Below are positions 1-8,852 of a stretch of 51,757 bases of DNA, piece after piece. Position numbers and translations under genes: made by a program. Below the pieces are notes generated by a model. The model was not told the origin of the DNA and did not search any database. It was given only the letters and a program-made list of their open reading frames with translations. The DNA comes from Coriobacteriaceae bacterium AF08-21 (lineage in GTDB: Bacteria; Actinomycetota; Coriobacteriia; Coriobacteriales; Coriobacteriaceae), in contig JAQCQR010000017.1 of NCBI GenBank assembly GCA_027687465.1, positions 1-51,757 on the forward strand. Reading direction: 5' to 3'. The stretch's first letter is position 1; the number at the start of each line of letters is the position of its first letter.

Positions 1-75
1 CTAGTCGCTATTTAGGGCGTCCAAGATTTGGGACGCAGTTCACACGCCGCGTTGCAGGGCTTCTTTTTATAGCGC

Positions 76-103
76 TTTCTTAAATGGTTTAGAGCTCTAT
101 ACT
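76..103 (+). promoter_or_regulatory. weak sigma-70-like promoter of the fructokinase gene
   Basis: A TATACT -10 box at 98-103 has a poor -35 candidate, TTTCTT, at 76-81 (spacer 16). The spacing to the gene start at 142 leaves a short leader. Only the -10 is convincing. Confidence 0.35.
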
Positions 104-141
104 TTAGTCACGGAGCAACTCGTCCCAGAGAGAGGAATACT

Positions 142-1032
142 ATGGCAGAGCAGCAGCTTATCGGAGCACTCGAGGCCGGCGGCACCAAGATGGTCTGCGC
201 CACGGGCTATGCGGACGGTACGGTCCTGGAGCGTGAGCAGATCGCGACCACGACCCCGCAGGAGACCGTTGAGGCCGTCAACGCATGGTTTGCAGACAAG
301 GGCATCGCCGCCCTGGGCATCGGCGCCTTTGGCCCCACCGCGGTCAACCCCGCCTCACCCCAATACGGCAAGATCTTGGAGACGCCCAAGACCGCATGGC
401 GCTACTTTGACCTGCTGGGCACCATCCAGAACGAGCTCAATGTCCCCTGCGGCTACGACACCGACGTCAACGTCGCCTGCTTGGGCGAGGTCACCTTTGG
501 CTGCGCGCAGGGCCTCACCGACGTGGTGTACCTGACGATCGGCACCGGCGTGGGTGCCGGTGTGCTCTCGGGCGGTCAGCTCGTCCACGGCATGATGCAC
601 CCCGAGGCCGGTCACATCCTGGTCACGCGCGACCCGCGCGACACCATCGGCGAGCATAGCGCCTGCCCCTTCCACGATAACTGCCTCGAGGGCCTCATCG
701 CCGGTCCCGGCGTTAAAAAGCGCTGGGATGGCAAGAGCGCCGGAGACATGGCCGATGACCCGGAGGCCATGGACCTGCTCGCAGGCTATCTGGCACAGGC
801 GCTCATGACCTACACGCTGTGCTACGCGCCGCAGAAGATCATCATCGGCGGCGGTGTGGCCGACCACACCCCTATCGTGCCGCTCGCACGCAAAAAGTGT
901 GCCGAGATGCTCAACGGCTACATCGTCACGCCCGAGGTCAACGATATCGACACCTACATCGTCAACAATAGCCTTGAGGGCAAGCAGGGCATCATGGGCT
1001 GCCTGGCCCTGGGTGCCCAGGCGCTCCAGTAA
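142..1032 (+). CDS. scrK: ROK-family fructokinase
   Basis: Sugar kinase of the ROK family, most likely ATP-dependent phosphorylation of fructose in the cytoplasm, feeding glycolysis. The 296 residues match the usual length of about 290-300. The N-terminal phosphate-binding segment EAGGTK is at residues 11-16, the catalytic Asp lies in GYDTD (D106), and the ADP-binding IGTGVGAG is at about 133-140. The ROK zinc site is visible as H158 in EAGH followed by C175, H178 and C181 in CPFHDNC, the arrangement seen in Bacillus YdhR-type fructokinases. The ATG at 142 follows GAGAGAGGAA. The gene stands alone and ends before a bidirectional terminator shared with the convergent VanZ-like gene. Substrate (fructose rather than glucose or mannose) is inferred from the YdhR-like motif pattern. 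Confidence 0.88.
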   Translation: MAEQQLIGALEAGGTKMVCATGYADGTVLEREQIATTTPQETVEAVNAWFADKGIAALGIGAFGPTAVNPASPQYGKILETPKTAWRYFDLLGTIQNELNVPCGYDTDVNVACLGEVTFGCAQGLTDVVYLTIGTGVGAGVLSGGQLVHGMMHPEAGHILVTRDPRDTIGEHSACPFHDNCLEGLIAGPGVKKRWDGKSAGDMADDPEAMDLLAGYLAQALMTYTLCYAPQKIIIGGGVADHTPIVPLARKKCAEMLNGYIVTPEVNDIDTYIVNNSLEGKQGIMGCLALGAQALQ

Positions 1033-1118
1033 AGGACACCGCAACGACGTGCGGCGTAGCCAAGCTCGCAAAACGCCCGGACAACGCCGTCACGCCCCGC
1101 AGGAGCCCTCAAACGCAT

Positions 1119-1160
1119 AAGGCCGCCTAGGACCAAGCAAAACGTCCTAGGCGGCCTTTT
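1119..1160. terminator. bidirectional terminator between fructokinase and VanZ-like genes
   Basis: Perfect 14-bp inverted repeat, AAGGCCGCCTAGGA at 1119-1132 and its complement at 1145-1158, with a 12-nt loop. T-rich on the plus strand and A-rich on the other side, so it can stop both convergent genes. The stop codon of the VanZ-like gene lies inside the stem. Confidence 0.8.
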
Positions 1161-1596
1161 TGGTACATATCAGCGACCGTAAGAGATATCGAAGCACGAC
1201 GCCTGTCGTCGCCCCGCAGCAGTCGATCATCACATCGGTAATCATGCCGGCGCGACCGGGCACAAAAAGCTGGATCGCCTCGTCGATAGAAGGGACGAGC
1301 AGTAAGAACACCGCCGTGGGAAGTAAAACATCGAACGTGCGCCGGCCTTCGAGGTCAAAGGCGTGCGTCGCCAAGATGCCAAGCACCATGTACTCGGTAA
1401 AATGAGCGCACTTGCGCACGACGAAGTTGGTCACCCACTCGTATGGAAGCCCCAGGGCCTGCAAAAAGCCGCGAATGGATTCCATGATCGAAAGGCTCAA
1501 CGAACCAGACCCCGTACCGGGAACCAGCGAATTGCCCCAAATGACGAGCACCATGGCGCAGGCGGCAAGCGCCCATTTTCGATCGACCTTAACCAT
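1147..1596 (-). CDS. VanZ-like membrane protein
   Basis: Small integral membrane protein of 149 residues with about four hydrophobic segments, recognised by the VanZ signatures RKCAHFTEY (about residues 61-69) and DEAIQLFVPGR followed by DVMID (about 105-122). VanZ family members are membrane proteins; one confers low-level teicoplanin resistance in enterococci, but most homologues have no assigned role and resistance should not be assumed here. The start at 1596 is only 7 bp after the stop of the upstream 483-residue protein gene, and its GGAGG lies around that stop, so the two are probably translated as a coupled pair. The C-terminus runs into the terminator stem. Confidence 0.75.
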   Translation of the reverse strand: MVKVDRKWALAACAMVLVIWGNSLVPGTGSGSLSLSIMESIRGFLQALGLPYEWVTNFVVRKCAHFTEYMVLGILATHAFDLEGRRTFDVLLPTAVFLLLVPSIDEAIQLFVPGRAGMITDVMIDCCGATTGVVLRYLLRSLICTKKAA

Positions 1597-1603
1597 GCGG
1601 CAA

Positions 1604-3055
1604 TTATGCCTCCGCGCGCAGCGGCGTAAAGCTGGCGGTGCCGCCCTCGATAACGCTCAGATAGGCACGGCCCGTGCGCTTGACGGCCGCAGACTCCAGA
1701 CGGTTGATCTCTTCCTCGAGAATCTGATTGACACGCTCATGGCGGCGGTTTTCCATAACGCCGGCAGCGATAGCCTCGGCGCGCTCGATACCCTCGCGCG
1801 AGATACGCGCGGTATCCTCGGGAAGTACAGAGCTGTGGCGGCCGACATAGACGGGAGCAACCGACGCAGGTGAGGCTGCAGTCGTGGGCACCGCCACGGG
1901 GGCGGGCTCGGCGACCTCGGCCATGATCGCCACAGCGGCGGCCCACATGTCCTCGTGGCCCGAATAATCGGCCATGGGGATATCTTCCTCAAGGGAGGCA
2001 TCGGGGAGACTGTCGGTATCCACGCGATCCTGGACATCGATAGAAGCGGTGATGGCGGAGGGCTCGTCAAGATCGGCGAGATCCACACCCTTGGCATCGG
2101 AAATGATAGGCATGCTGGCGAGCTTGGCGTTGTACGGTGCCGCCTCCGCGGCCTGCATTTGGGCCGAAGCACCCCAAAGCGAGCTTTCGGCAGCACGGCG
2201 AGCGGCGATGGTCTCTTCGTCGACGGCCAGAGGCTCATCGGCAAAGGGGTCGGCGACAGGACCCGGCTGAGCTGCGCTCTGTTGGCCGGCCGAAGCGGCA
2301 GCCGCGGCAGAGGTGTACGCAGCCGACGACGCGCCGTTATAGGCGGCATTGTTGGCGGCGTTGGCCACAAGCGCCACGAAGGCTGCGGTGCTGCCCGCAG
2401 GGGCGGCATGAGAGCCCGAGACGGCGCGTGCGGCAGCGGCAATGTCATCGCGATTGTAAGAACCGGTCTTTCCACCGTTGGTGAGCTCGTCGATTGCGAC
2501 CTGGTAGACATCGCGCGAACGCGCGGGATCGCAGCTGACCGGGGAATCGTCATCGAGCATGCTGTCAATCATAGACCACGCCTCGGCCTCATCCATGGCG
2601 TTAGCCGCGCGCGCGATGGTGGGAACGCCATCGTCGGCGTGGCGGCGCTGGAACGCACCGGTCAGGCCGGAGAGAAATGCGGAAGAAGGCTGTGCGGCAT
2701 TGGCCTGGTCGGCCGGGACCGCAGGCTGAGGTGCCGGCCCCTGCTGCTGCGCGGGAATCGAGGCGGTCTTGAACTCGTTGTGGGTCCGACCAAACTGAGC
2801 GGCGCCGCCCACGGCATCGGGCTCAAACAGGCGGCCATCGTGCTCGGCACGATACTCGGAAATGCCCAGCGAGGCAGCGTAGATGCCCACACCCGCCACC
2901 GCACCAACGGCAAAGGGAACCGCGCCCGCGACAACTGTCTCGTTGACCGACGAAAACGGCAGCGTGGCAGCATACATCACCACGGGAGCGGCAAGGCCGA
3001 TTCCGCAGGAAAGTCCAGCAAGGACTGCTCGTTGTGTTGCATCAGAAGAAGCCAT
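1604..3055 (-). CDS. Ala-rich membrane-anchored protein of unknown function
   Basis: No family recognised. 483 residues. The N-terminal 65 residues hold two hydrophobic helices (after MASSDATQ, and again around AGAVPFAVGAVAG), followed by a long Ala/Pro/Asp-rich low-complexity stretch and a C-terminal charged helical part containing ERVNQILEEEINRLESA. This suggests a protein anchored in the membrane with a long, largely disordered cytoplasmic tail. The ATG at 3055 is chosen because GGGGAGAGCTC lies directly before it; an in-frame start at 3082 lacks such a site. It precedes the VanZ-like gene with a 7-bp gap, so a shared envelope-related role is possible but is inference. Confidence 0.65.
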   Translation of the reverse strand: MASSDATQRAVLAGLSCGIGLAAPVVMYAATLPFSSVNETVVAGAVPFAVGAVAGVGIYAASLGISEYRAEHDGRLFEPDAVGGAAQFGRTHNEFKTASIPAQQQGPAPQPAVPADQANAAQPSSAFLSGLTGAFQRRHADDGVPTIARAANAMDEAEAWSMIDSMLDDDSPVSCDPARSRDVYQVAIDELTNGGKTGSYNRDDIAAAARAVSGSHAAPAGSTAAFVALVANAANNAAYNGASSAAYTSAAAAASAGQQSAAQPGPVADPFADEPLAVDEETIAARRAAESSLWGASAQMQAAEAAPYNAKLASMPIISDAKGVDLADLDEPSAITASIDVQDRVDTDSLPDASLEEDIPMADYSGHEDMWAAAVAIMAEVAEPAPVAVPTTAASPASVAPVYVGRHSSVLPEDTARISREGIERAEAIAAGVMENRRHERVNQILEEEINRLESAAVKRTGRAYLSVIEGGTASFTPLRAEA

Positions 3056-3367
3056 GAGCTCTCCCCATCTTCCAGCACCCAAATCGCATCATTCAGTTGG
3101 CTGCGCGAGAGAAGATGAAGCGGGGCTATGCCCCAAAGCAACGGTATATGGTTCGTTTCATCTGCGTTTTCCGTCGCGAAGCTTAACAGTTATTATGCGA
3201 AACCCCCTTGGGGATTGCAAGCGGCGAAGCGGGATTGAAACGGGAAAATCGCTGCTTGCCGGTCGTGAGGTCAATAATCGTTGGCGAGCGGCTATACGAA
3301 AAGGGCCAGGATCTAAACCCCGGCCCTTCTGGCATGTCTATGGTTGTTGTCGCGTGCAGAGGACGGC
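3056..3367. other. gene-free stretch between rho 3' end and the Ala-rich protein gene
   Basis: About 312 bases. It holds the rho terminator (3298-3328) and, nearer 3150-3220, an AT-richer part that should contain the promoter of the minus-strand gene starting at 3055. No open frame or repeat worth naming was seen. Confidence 0.5.
3298..3328 (-). terminator. rho terminator
   Basis: On the minus strand an AAGGGCCGGGG stem pairs across a 7-nt loop with CCTGGCCCTTTT (one wobble), followed by Ts. It lies about 40 bp downstream of the rho stop. Confidence 0.6.
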
Positions 3368-5986
3368 CTAGAACGTCTGCTCGTAATCGCTATGCTTTTT
3401 TGCCGAGCGCACCAGGAACTCCTGGTTGGTATTGGTGCCCTTGAGGCCCTTGATAAACGACGCGGCCGCGCGCTCGGTGTTGTTCATGCCGGCGAGGATA
3501 CGGCGCAGGCCAAAGACAAACGGGCGCATCTGCTCGTCGACCAGCAGGTCCTCGTTGCGCGTGCCCGAGGCAACGGGATCGATGGCCGGGAAGATACGAC
3601 GGTCGGCCAGGTCGCGGTCGAGCTTGAGCTCCATGTTGCCGGTACCCTTGAACTCCTCAAAGATGACCTCGTCCATCTTGGAGCCGGTATCGATGAGGGC
3701 GGAGGCGAGGATGGTGAGCGAGCCGCCGTTCTCGATGTTGCGGGCAGCGCCCAAGAAACGCTTGGGCGGATACAGGGCCGCCGAATCGACGCCGCCCGAC
3801 AGGATACGGCCCGAGGCGGGAGCGGCCAGGTTATAGGCGCGTGCAAGGCGCGTGATGGAGTCGAGTACCACCACGACGTCGCCACCCAGCTCCACGATGC
3901 GTTTGGCACGCTCGATCACGAGCTCCGCCACGCGAGTATGGTTGTCGGCGGGCATATCGAAGGTCGAGGCCACGACCTCACCCTTGATGGAGCGCTGCAT
4001 GTCAGTGACCTCTTCGGGACGCTCGTCGACGAGCAGGCAGATGAGGTGAACCTCGGGATTGTTGATCGAGATAGACTGGCAGATCTTCTTGAGGATCGTG
4101 GTCTTGCCGGCTTTTGGCGGCGACACGATCAGGCCGCGCTGGCCCTTGCCGATCGGCGACACGATGTCGATGGCACGACCGGTGATGGAATCCTTGCCGT
4201 GCTCCATACGCAGAGGCTCGTTGGGATAGACCGGGGTAAGGTCGCCGAACTTGGGGCGGTTGCGGATCTGCTCAGGATCCATGCCGTTAACGGTCGTGAT
4301 CTTGGCAAGGCCGGCGCGCTTGTCGCCGCCGCGCGAGGGGCGCAGCGAGCCCTCAATGACATCGCCCGTACGCAGGCGTGCGGAGCGAATGAGATATGCG
4401 GGGACGAAGGCGTCTTCGCTGGACTTCATGTAGCCGTGGGCGTGGATGATACCGGAGCTGTCCGGGCGAATCTGCAGGATGCCCTTAATATCGCGGAAGC
4501 CCTCAGCCTTCGCAGCGGTGGTGTAGATTTCCTCGACGAGCTCGGCCTTCTTCTTGCCGGTCGTCTCGATCTCGAACTCCTTGGCCTTTTCGCGCAGCTC
4601 GGCGACCTTCATGGCCGCGAGTTCCTCGCGCGAAAGCGTAGGCTCGGTCGGAGCGGCATTGCGCTCCTTATTACGCTGCTTGCGGTCGCGCTGACGGTTG
4701 CGGCGGTCGTTGTTGCGCTCGTCTTTGCGCTCGTTGCGCTCGTCGTTGCGCTTGTGCTGACGGCGGTTGGGGCGGGCGTTCTCGTCGGTCTCGGCGGTCG
4801 TGGCGCCCTTGGCCGCCAGAGTTGCCGTGTCGGTGTCGGCCGAGACTTCGCTATCGGCCTTGGTATCGGCATCGGCGTTGGGCTCGGAATCGGCCTGCTG
4901 CTCGACGGCCTTAGCCTTTGCAGACTTCTTGAGCGTACGCTTGGGCTTCTCGGCTGCCGGCTGACCGGCGTTCTCGGCATCGGAAGCGGAGTCGACGGTT
5001 GCCTCGGCGACCTCGTTGCCAGAATCCTCGAACGCGTCCTTTTTCGAACCCTTGGCCTTGGACGAGCGCTTAGCGGCCGTGCGACGGCTGCGACCGGGGC
5101 GAACATCGGCGGGCTCGCCCTCGGCGGGTGCTCCGGCTTCGGTGGCAGCGGCTCCCTGGGCAGGAGCATCGGCGAGGGGCGCGGGCGCAGCGGTCATCGC
5201 GGCGTCCTGAGCTGCGGCTGCTGCAGCGGCGGCGGCAGCCTTCTCGGCCTCGACGAAGGCCTTGGGCTTGCGGCCGCGACGGTGCGGGCGAAGAGCGGGA
5301 TCGACAACGGGAACCTCGTTGGCCTCGGCAGGTGTTGCAGACTCAGAGGGCTGCGAACCCTCCCCTACTGCAGAACGAGTCGGAGCTTCATCGGACTCTT
5401 GAGCCGTCTGCTCAGCATCCTGCTGAGACTTGGCCGCACGACGACGCGTGCGCGGAGCCGGCTTCTCGGTCGGCTGCCCCGCGTCAGGGGCCTCGGTGGC
5501 CGCAGGCGCCTCGGAGACGACCGGCGCTGCAAGCTCGGTCAGTGCCGCGGCCTCGCGCTCGGCGGCACGGCGACGGGCGCGCACAACCTGAGCCTCGCTA
5601 ATCTGCGCCAGCGCACGGGCCTGCGCGACCTCATCGGAAATGGGGGCCGAGGCATCGGCGGTAACGGTGCCCCTGGTTCGCGTCGCGCGCGTCGTGCGAC
5701 GCTTGGGCTTGGCAGCCTCCTCGCCGTCGGCGGCGGGCTTAGGCGCACGGCGTGTGCGCTTGGGCTTTACGGGCACGGCATCCTCTTCGGCCGCAGGGGC
5801 AACTCCCTCGCCAGCAGCAGGCGCGACCTTCTCAGCCGATGCGGGCGCAGGCGTCGAAGCGGCCTTGGAGGCCTCAGGAACCGAGGCCTGCACCGGCGCA
5901 GGCTTCACGACCTGGTCCGACGCAACCGGTGCAGCGGGAGCGGTTTGCGCCGTCGTTATTTCATTTTCTTGCTGTTGATCAGACAC
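3368..5986 (-). CDS. rho: transcription termination factor Rho with very long disordered N-terminal extension
   Basis: RNA-dependent ATPase hexamer that ends transcription. The catalytic half is canonical: a Rho N-terminal helical domain starting near residue 449 (LSREELAAMKV), the cold-shock RNA-binding domain (GILQIRPDSSGI, then GDVIEGSLRP), Walker A in SPPKAGKTT near 625, LLVDERPEEV and DSITRLARAYN. E. coli Rho is 419 residues; this one is 872, the surplus being an N-terminal region of about 450 residues rich in Ala, Glu, Pro and Lys with many K/R clusters (such as KRTRR and RRRAAK) and a strongly basic ERNERKDERN-type block just before the folded part. Actinobacterial Rho proteins often carry N-terminal insertions, but this one is long. 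Start is a GTG at 5986 with a weak ribosome site; the next in-frame starts would only trim the disordered part. Confidence 0.95.
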   Translation of the reverse strand: MSDQQQENEITTAQTAPAAPVASDQVVKPAPVQASVPEASKAASTPAPASAEKVAPAAGEGVAPAAEEDAVPVKPKRTRRAPKPAADGEEAAKPKRRTTRATRTRGTVTADASAPISDEVAQARALAQISEAQVVRARRRAAEREAAALTELAAPVVSEAPAATEAPDAGQPTEKPAPRTRRRAAKSQQDAEQTAQESDEAPTRSAVGEGSQPSESATPAEANEVPVVDPALRPHRRGRKPKAFVEAEKAAAAAAAAAAQDAAMTAAPAPLADAPAQGAAATEAGAPAEGEPADVRPGRSRRTAAKRSSKAKGSKKDAFEDSGNEVAEATVDSASDAENAGQPAAEKPKRTLKKSAKAKAVEQQADSEPNADADTKADSEVSADTDTATLAAKGATTAETDENARPNRRQHKRNDERNERKDERNNDRRNRQRDRKQRNKERNAAPTEPTLSREELAAMKVAELREKAKEFEIETTGKKKAELVEEIYTTAAKAEGFRDIKGILQIRPDSSGIIHAHGYMKSSEDAFVPAYLIRSARLRTGDVIEGSLRPSRGGDKRAGLAKITTVNGMDPEQIRNRPKFGDLTPVYPNEPLRMEHGKDSITGRAIDIVSPIGKGQRGLIVSPPKAGKTTILKKICQSISINNPEVHLICLLVDERPEEVTDMQRSIKGEVVASTFDMPADNHTRVAELVIERAKRIVELGGDVVVVLDSITRLARAYNLAAPASGRILSGGVDSAALYPPKRFLGAARNIENGGSLTILASALIDTGSKMDEVIFEEFKGTGNMELKLDRDLADRRIFPAIDPVASGTRNEDLLVDEQMRPFVFGLRRILAGMNNTERAAASFIKGLKGTNTNQEFLVRSAKKHSDYEQTF

Positions 5987-6161
5987 AGTGTTTGCTCAAC
6001 TTTCTTTTCAAGCCCTGTGATCACATGCTCCCTGCATATACCTTCAGGGCGGCTAAACAGTCTAGCTCCGTACAAAAACGACGGACATCATTGATCTGTA
6101 TCGAGATGATTGCGTCATATACGCAGCGTTAGTGTAACACAACCGCAACCACCTGCAACTT

Positions 6162-6218
6162 AGTCATTGGGGACGTTCTTAGTCATCGGGGACGTTCTTA
6201 GTCATCGGGGACGTTCTT
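6162..6218. repeat. three tandem 19-bp repeats
   Basis: Unit AGTCATCGGGGACGTTCTT at 6162-6180 (one C to T change), 6181-6199 and 6200-6218, with no spacers. The unit carries GGGACGTTC, which recurs in palindromes at 14219-14261 and 26965-27022. Confidence 0.9.
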
Positions 6219-6576
6219 AAACGACTAGCCAAAAGGGACACTCTTCCCCCTAAGGCGCCTTGAAATGGAGCGACTAGGGAGCAAATCCATGGCGTCGGGA
6301 TTCGCGGCGGACGGGTCCGTGCCACCCCTCCGCAAGACAAAAATGATCCATTTTCCTCCGTCCCCAAGGGACAATTTTCAAAACTATGCCGGATTACGGG
6401 GCGAGAATGATTCAAGCCAACCATACCCTGCATTTTCAAGAAACAATAAACCGTCTACCTGCGGTTTTAATTTCGCTATTGGCGCCATGGTCGCCAGTTG
6501 GCGATTCAGCCCCGTAAACCTGTATAGTTGCGTTTTTGTAGCATTTTCCAACACGCCAAAAAGCCCCGTCAAACGC

Positions 6577-6609
6577 AAAAAGCCCGACCTCCGCGATGGA
6601 GATCGGGCT
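6577..6609 (-). terminator. argS: argS terminator
   Basis: On the minus strand AGCCCGATCTCC pairs with GGAGGTCGGGCT (one wobble) and is followed by TTTTT; it lies about 50 bp after the argS stop. Confidence 0.75.
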
Positions 6610-6656
6610 CATAGGGCTCAGCAAAGCCGAACCTACACGGTCAAACGACCCGTAGA

Positions 6657-8510
6657 TTACATCTGCTCGGGTGCGGAAACGCCAACGAGGGTAAGCACCA
6701 GGGCGAGCGTCACGCGGACGGCGTCGCAAGCGGCCAGACGGGCGCGCGAAAGCTCAGAGTCGACGGGACGGCCCTCGCTCGGCAGGACCTGGCAGGCAGC
6801 GTAGAAGCTGTGGAAGTCGCCGGCGAGCTCCTCGGCAAAGTGCGTCAGACGGAACGGAGCGCGGTCGCGAGCGCAGCTGGCGATAAGGTCGGTAAGCTCG
6901 TTGAGCTTGCGCGACAGGGCGAGCTCGGTAGGGTCGGTCAGCAGCGAGTAATCGACATTCTCACCGATGGCCTTGGCGGCAACGGCCTTCATGCCCATCT
7001 CGTCAGCCTGCTCGGGCGTAACGTCAGCGGCACGGCGCAGGATGGAGCATACGCGGGCGTGAGCGTACTGCACGTAGTACACCGGGTTGGAGTTATCACG
7101 CTTCTTAACGGCCTCGATGTCGAAGTCGACCATCTGGTTGGAGCTCTTGGAGATGAGCGTGTAGCGGGCGGCGTCAGAGCCGACCTCGTCGACGAGCTCC
7201 TGCAGGGTCACCATGGTGCCCTTGCGCTTGGACATACGGACGGGCTTGCCGTTGCGCAGCAGGTTGACGAGCTGGCCCAGCAGAACCTCGAACTTGCCGG
7301 GGTAACCCAAGGCATCGCAGACGCAGCGGACGCGCTCGATGTAGCCGTGGTGGTCGGCGCCCCAGATGTCGATGACGTGGTCGACGCGCTGGAACTTATC
7401 CCAGTGATAGGCAACGTCGGAGGCGAAGTAGGTGTACTCGCCGTCGGACTTGATCAGGACGCGGTCCTTGTCGTCGCCCAGATCGGTGGAGCGGAACCAC
7501 AAGGCGCCGTCCTTGGTGTAGAGGTAGCCCATCTTGTCGAGCTTCTCGAAAGCGCGGTCGACGGCGGAAGTGCCGGCGGTCTCGCCCTCGGTGTCCTTCA
7601 CGTACAGCGAGCGCTCGGAGTACCAGCGGTCGAAGTCGCAGTTGACGGCGTGGCAGAGGTCGCGCATGTTGTCGACCATCTTTACGTAGCCGCGCTCGCG
7701 GAAGCTCTCCATGCGCTCCTGCGGATCGGCCTCGACCCACTTGTCGCCGTCGGTGCGCCAGAACTCGGCAGCCTCGTCGATGATGTAATCGCCGCCGTAG
7801 GAGTCCTTGCCCAGAGTCTCGGCAAAGTTATCCTGATACGGATGGGTCTCGGGGTGCTCGTCGTTCTCATCGGCAACGAAGGCATCGCGGTCGGCAATCA
7901 GCAGCTTGTGAGCCTCATCGATATCCACGCCCTGCTTGGCGATGATGTCGGCAAGCTGCATATAGCGCGTGCTGATGGAGTTGCCGAAGGTGTTCATCTG
8001 AGAGCCGTGGTCGTTGATGTAGAACTCACGCTGGATGTCGTAACCGGCGTGGTCCATAACGCGGCAGAGGGAGTCGCCCAGCGCGGCCCAGCGGCCGTGG
8101 CCGATGTGCATGGGGCCGACGGGGTTGGCGGAGACGAACTCGACCTGGGTCTTCAGGCCACCACCGACGTTGGACTTAGCGAAGTCCATGCCCTTCTCGC
8201 GAGCCTCGCCAAAAATGGCATTCTTGACGGCAACGGAGAGGTAGAAGTTGATGAAACCGGGGCCGGCGATCTCGACCTTCTCGATCGCGGGGTCCTCGGG
8301 CATATGGGCAACGACGGCCTCGGCAATCTTGCGCGGGGCGCAGTGGGCCAGCTTGGCGGACTTCAGGGCCATGGTGGAGGTCCACTCGCCATGAGAAGTG
8401 TCAGCCGGTCGCTCGATGGCGCAATCGTCAAGTTCAAATGCGGAAAGGTCGCCGGCCTCCTGGGCCGCAGCAAGCGCAGCGCGTACCAGCTCTTCAATCT
8501 TCTCGGGCAT
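6657..8510 (-). CDS. argS: arginyl-tRNA synthetase
   Basis: Class I aminoacyl-tRNA synthetase charging tRNA-Arg with arginine in the cytoplasm. 617 residues, slightly longer than the E. coli enzyme. An N-terminal additional domain (about residues 1-100, with GPGFINFYL) precedes the catalytic domain with the HIGH signature in MHIGHGRW near residue 132, the KMSKS counterpart RMSKRKG near 425, and a C-terminal DALR anticodon-binding domain beginning at YYVQYAHARV. ATG at 8510 is chosen because AAGGAGG lies 7 bp upstream; a further upstream frame has no such signal. Monocistronic, divergent from carD, with its own terminator. Confidence 0.96.
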   Translation of the reverse strand: MPEKIEELVRAALAAAQEAGDLSAFELDDCAIERPADTSHGEWTSTMALKSAKLAHCAPRKIAEAVVAHMPEDPAIEKVEIAGPGFINFYLSVAVKNAIFGEAREKGMDFAKSNVGGGLKTQVEFVSANPVGPMHIGHGRWAALGDSLCRVMDHAGYDIQREFYINDHGSQMNTFGNSISTRYMQLADIIAKQGVDIDEAHKLLIADRDAFVADENDEHPETHPYQDNFAETLGKDSYGGDYIIDEAAEFWRTDGDKWVEADPQERMESFRERGYVKMVDNMRDLCHAVNCDFDRWYSERSLYVKDTEGETAGTSAVDRAFEKLDKMGYLYTKDGALWFRSTDLGDDKDRVLIKSDGEYTYFASDVAYHWDKFQRVDHVIDIWGADHHGYIERVRCVCDALGYPGKFEVLLGQLVNLLRNGKPVRMSKRKGTMVTLQELVDEVGSDAARYTLISKSSNQMVDFDIEAVKKRDNSNPVYYVQYAHARVCSILRRAADVTPEQADEMGMKAVAAKAIGENVDYSLLTDPTELALSRKLNELTDLIASCARDRAPFRLTHFAEELAGDFHSFYAACQVLPSEGRPVDSELSRARLAACDAVRVTLALVLTLVGVSAPEQM

Positions 8511-8852
8511 AGATCCTCCTTGTGTTAAAGCCCCCGAGCTCTTGGTCACTCGTAGGGCAAAAGCCAGAGTTTGTAGCACTCTATCACAAGCGACGCACAC
8601 TGTCGCAGGGTAAAGCTAATAGATATTGCATATGCACAAAAATGACTACCGCTCCTGCGCGGCAGTACAAAGTTGGCGGTTTGCCTGCAGATTATGCACG
8701 CGTTGGAACTGCATAAACATATGAATGGGCGGTGCATTTTATCGAATACTCTTACCTATCGGAGTTGTGTGCTTTTCCTGCATAAAGTAAGGGTTTACGC
8801 ACGTCAGCGTGATATTCTTAACATACGTAAATTCGTATAAGTTGGAGGTAGC
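8511..8852. other. divergent argS/carD intergenic region
   Basis: 342 bases, AT-richer than the flanks, holding the promoters of both genes. No convincing -35/-10 pair can be singled out. It carries several TATGCA or TGCATA words (8630-8785) and a short ATACG/CGTAT inverted pair just before the carD ribosome site. No riboswitch or T-box was recognised. Confidence 0.4.

Larger units (their letters stand above)
5987..6656. other. 670-base gene-free region between rho and argS with repeats
   Basis: Contains the rho leader (to about 6140), three tandem 19-bp units (6162-6218), a copy of GGGACACTCTT (6235-6245) also seen near 26930, a small imperfect palindrome with GTCCCCAAGGGAC around 6360-6371, and the argS terminator. 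Open frames across it (for example 6179-6439) have no ribosome site or recognisable protein and overlap the repeats. Confidence 0.5.

Noticed and set aside
3344..6094. Very long plus-strand open frame opposite rho
   Set aside because: Antisense shadow of a GC-rich gene: Gly/Leu/Arg-rich composition, no recognisable domain, and the minus strand encodes a clear Rho.
6162..6218. CRISPR-like array
   Set aside because: Three 19-bp units with no spacers and no cas genes; a plain tandem repeat.
6179..6439. Possible small minus-strand protein between rho and argS
   Set aside because: Overlaps the tandem repeats, has no ribosome site and no recognisable sequence.
6810..8528. Long plus-strand open frame opposite argS
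   Set aside because: Shadow; Val/Gly/Ala-rich translation with no family features, while the minus strand has all ArgRS motifs.
8511..8852. T-box or other riboswitch before argS
   Set aside because: No T-box sequence, specifier loop or antiterminator could be found.
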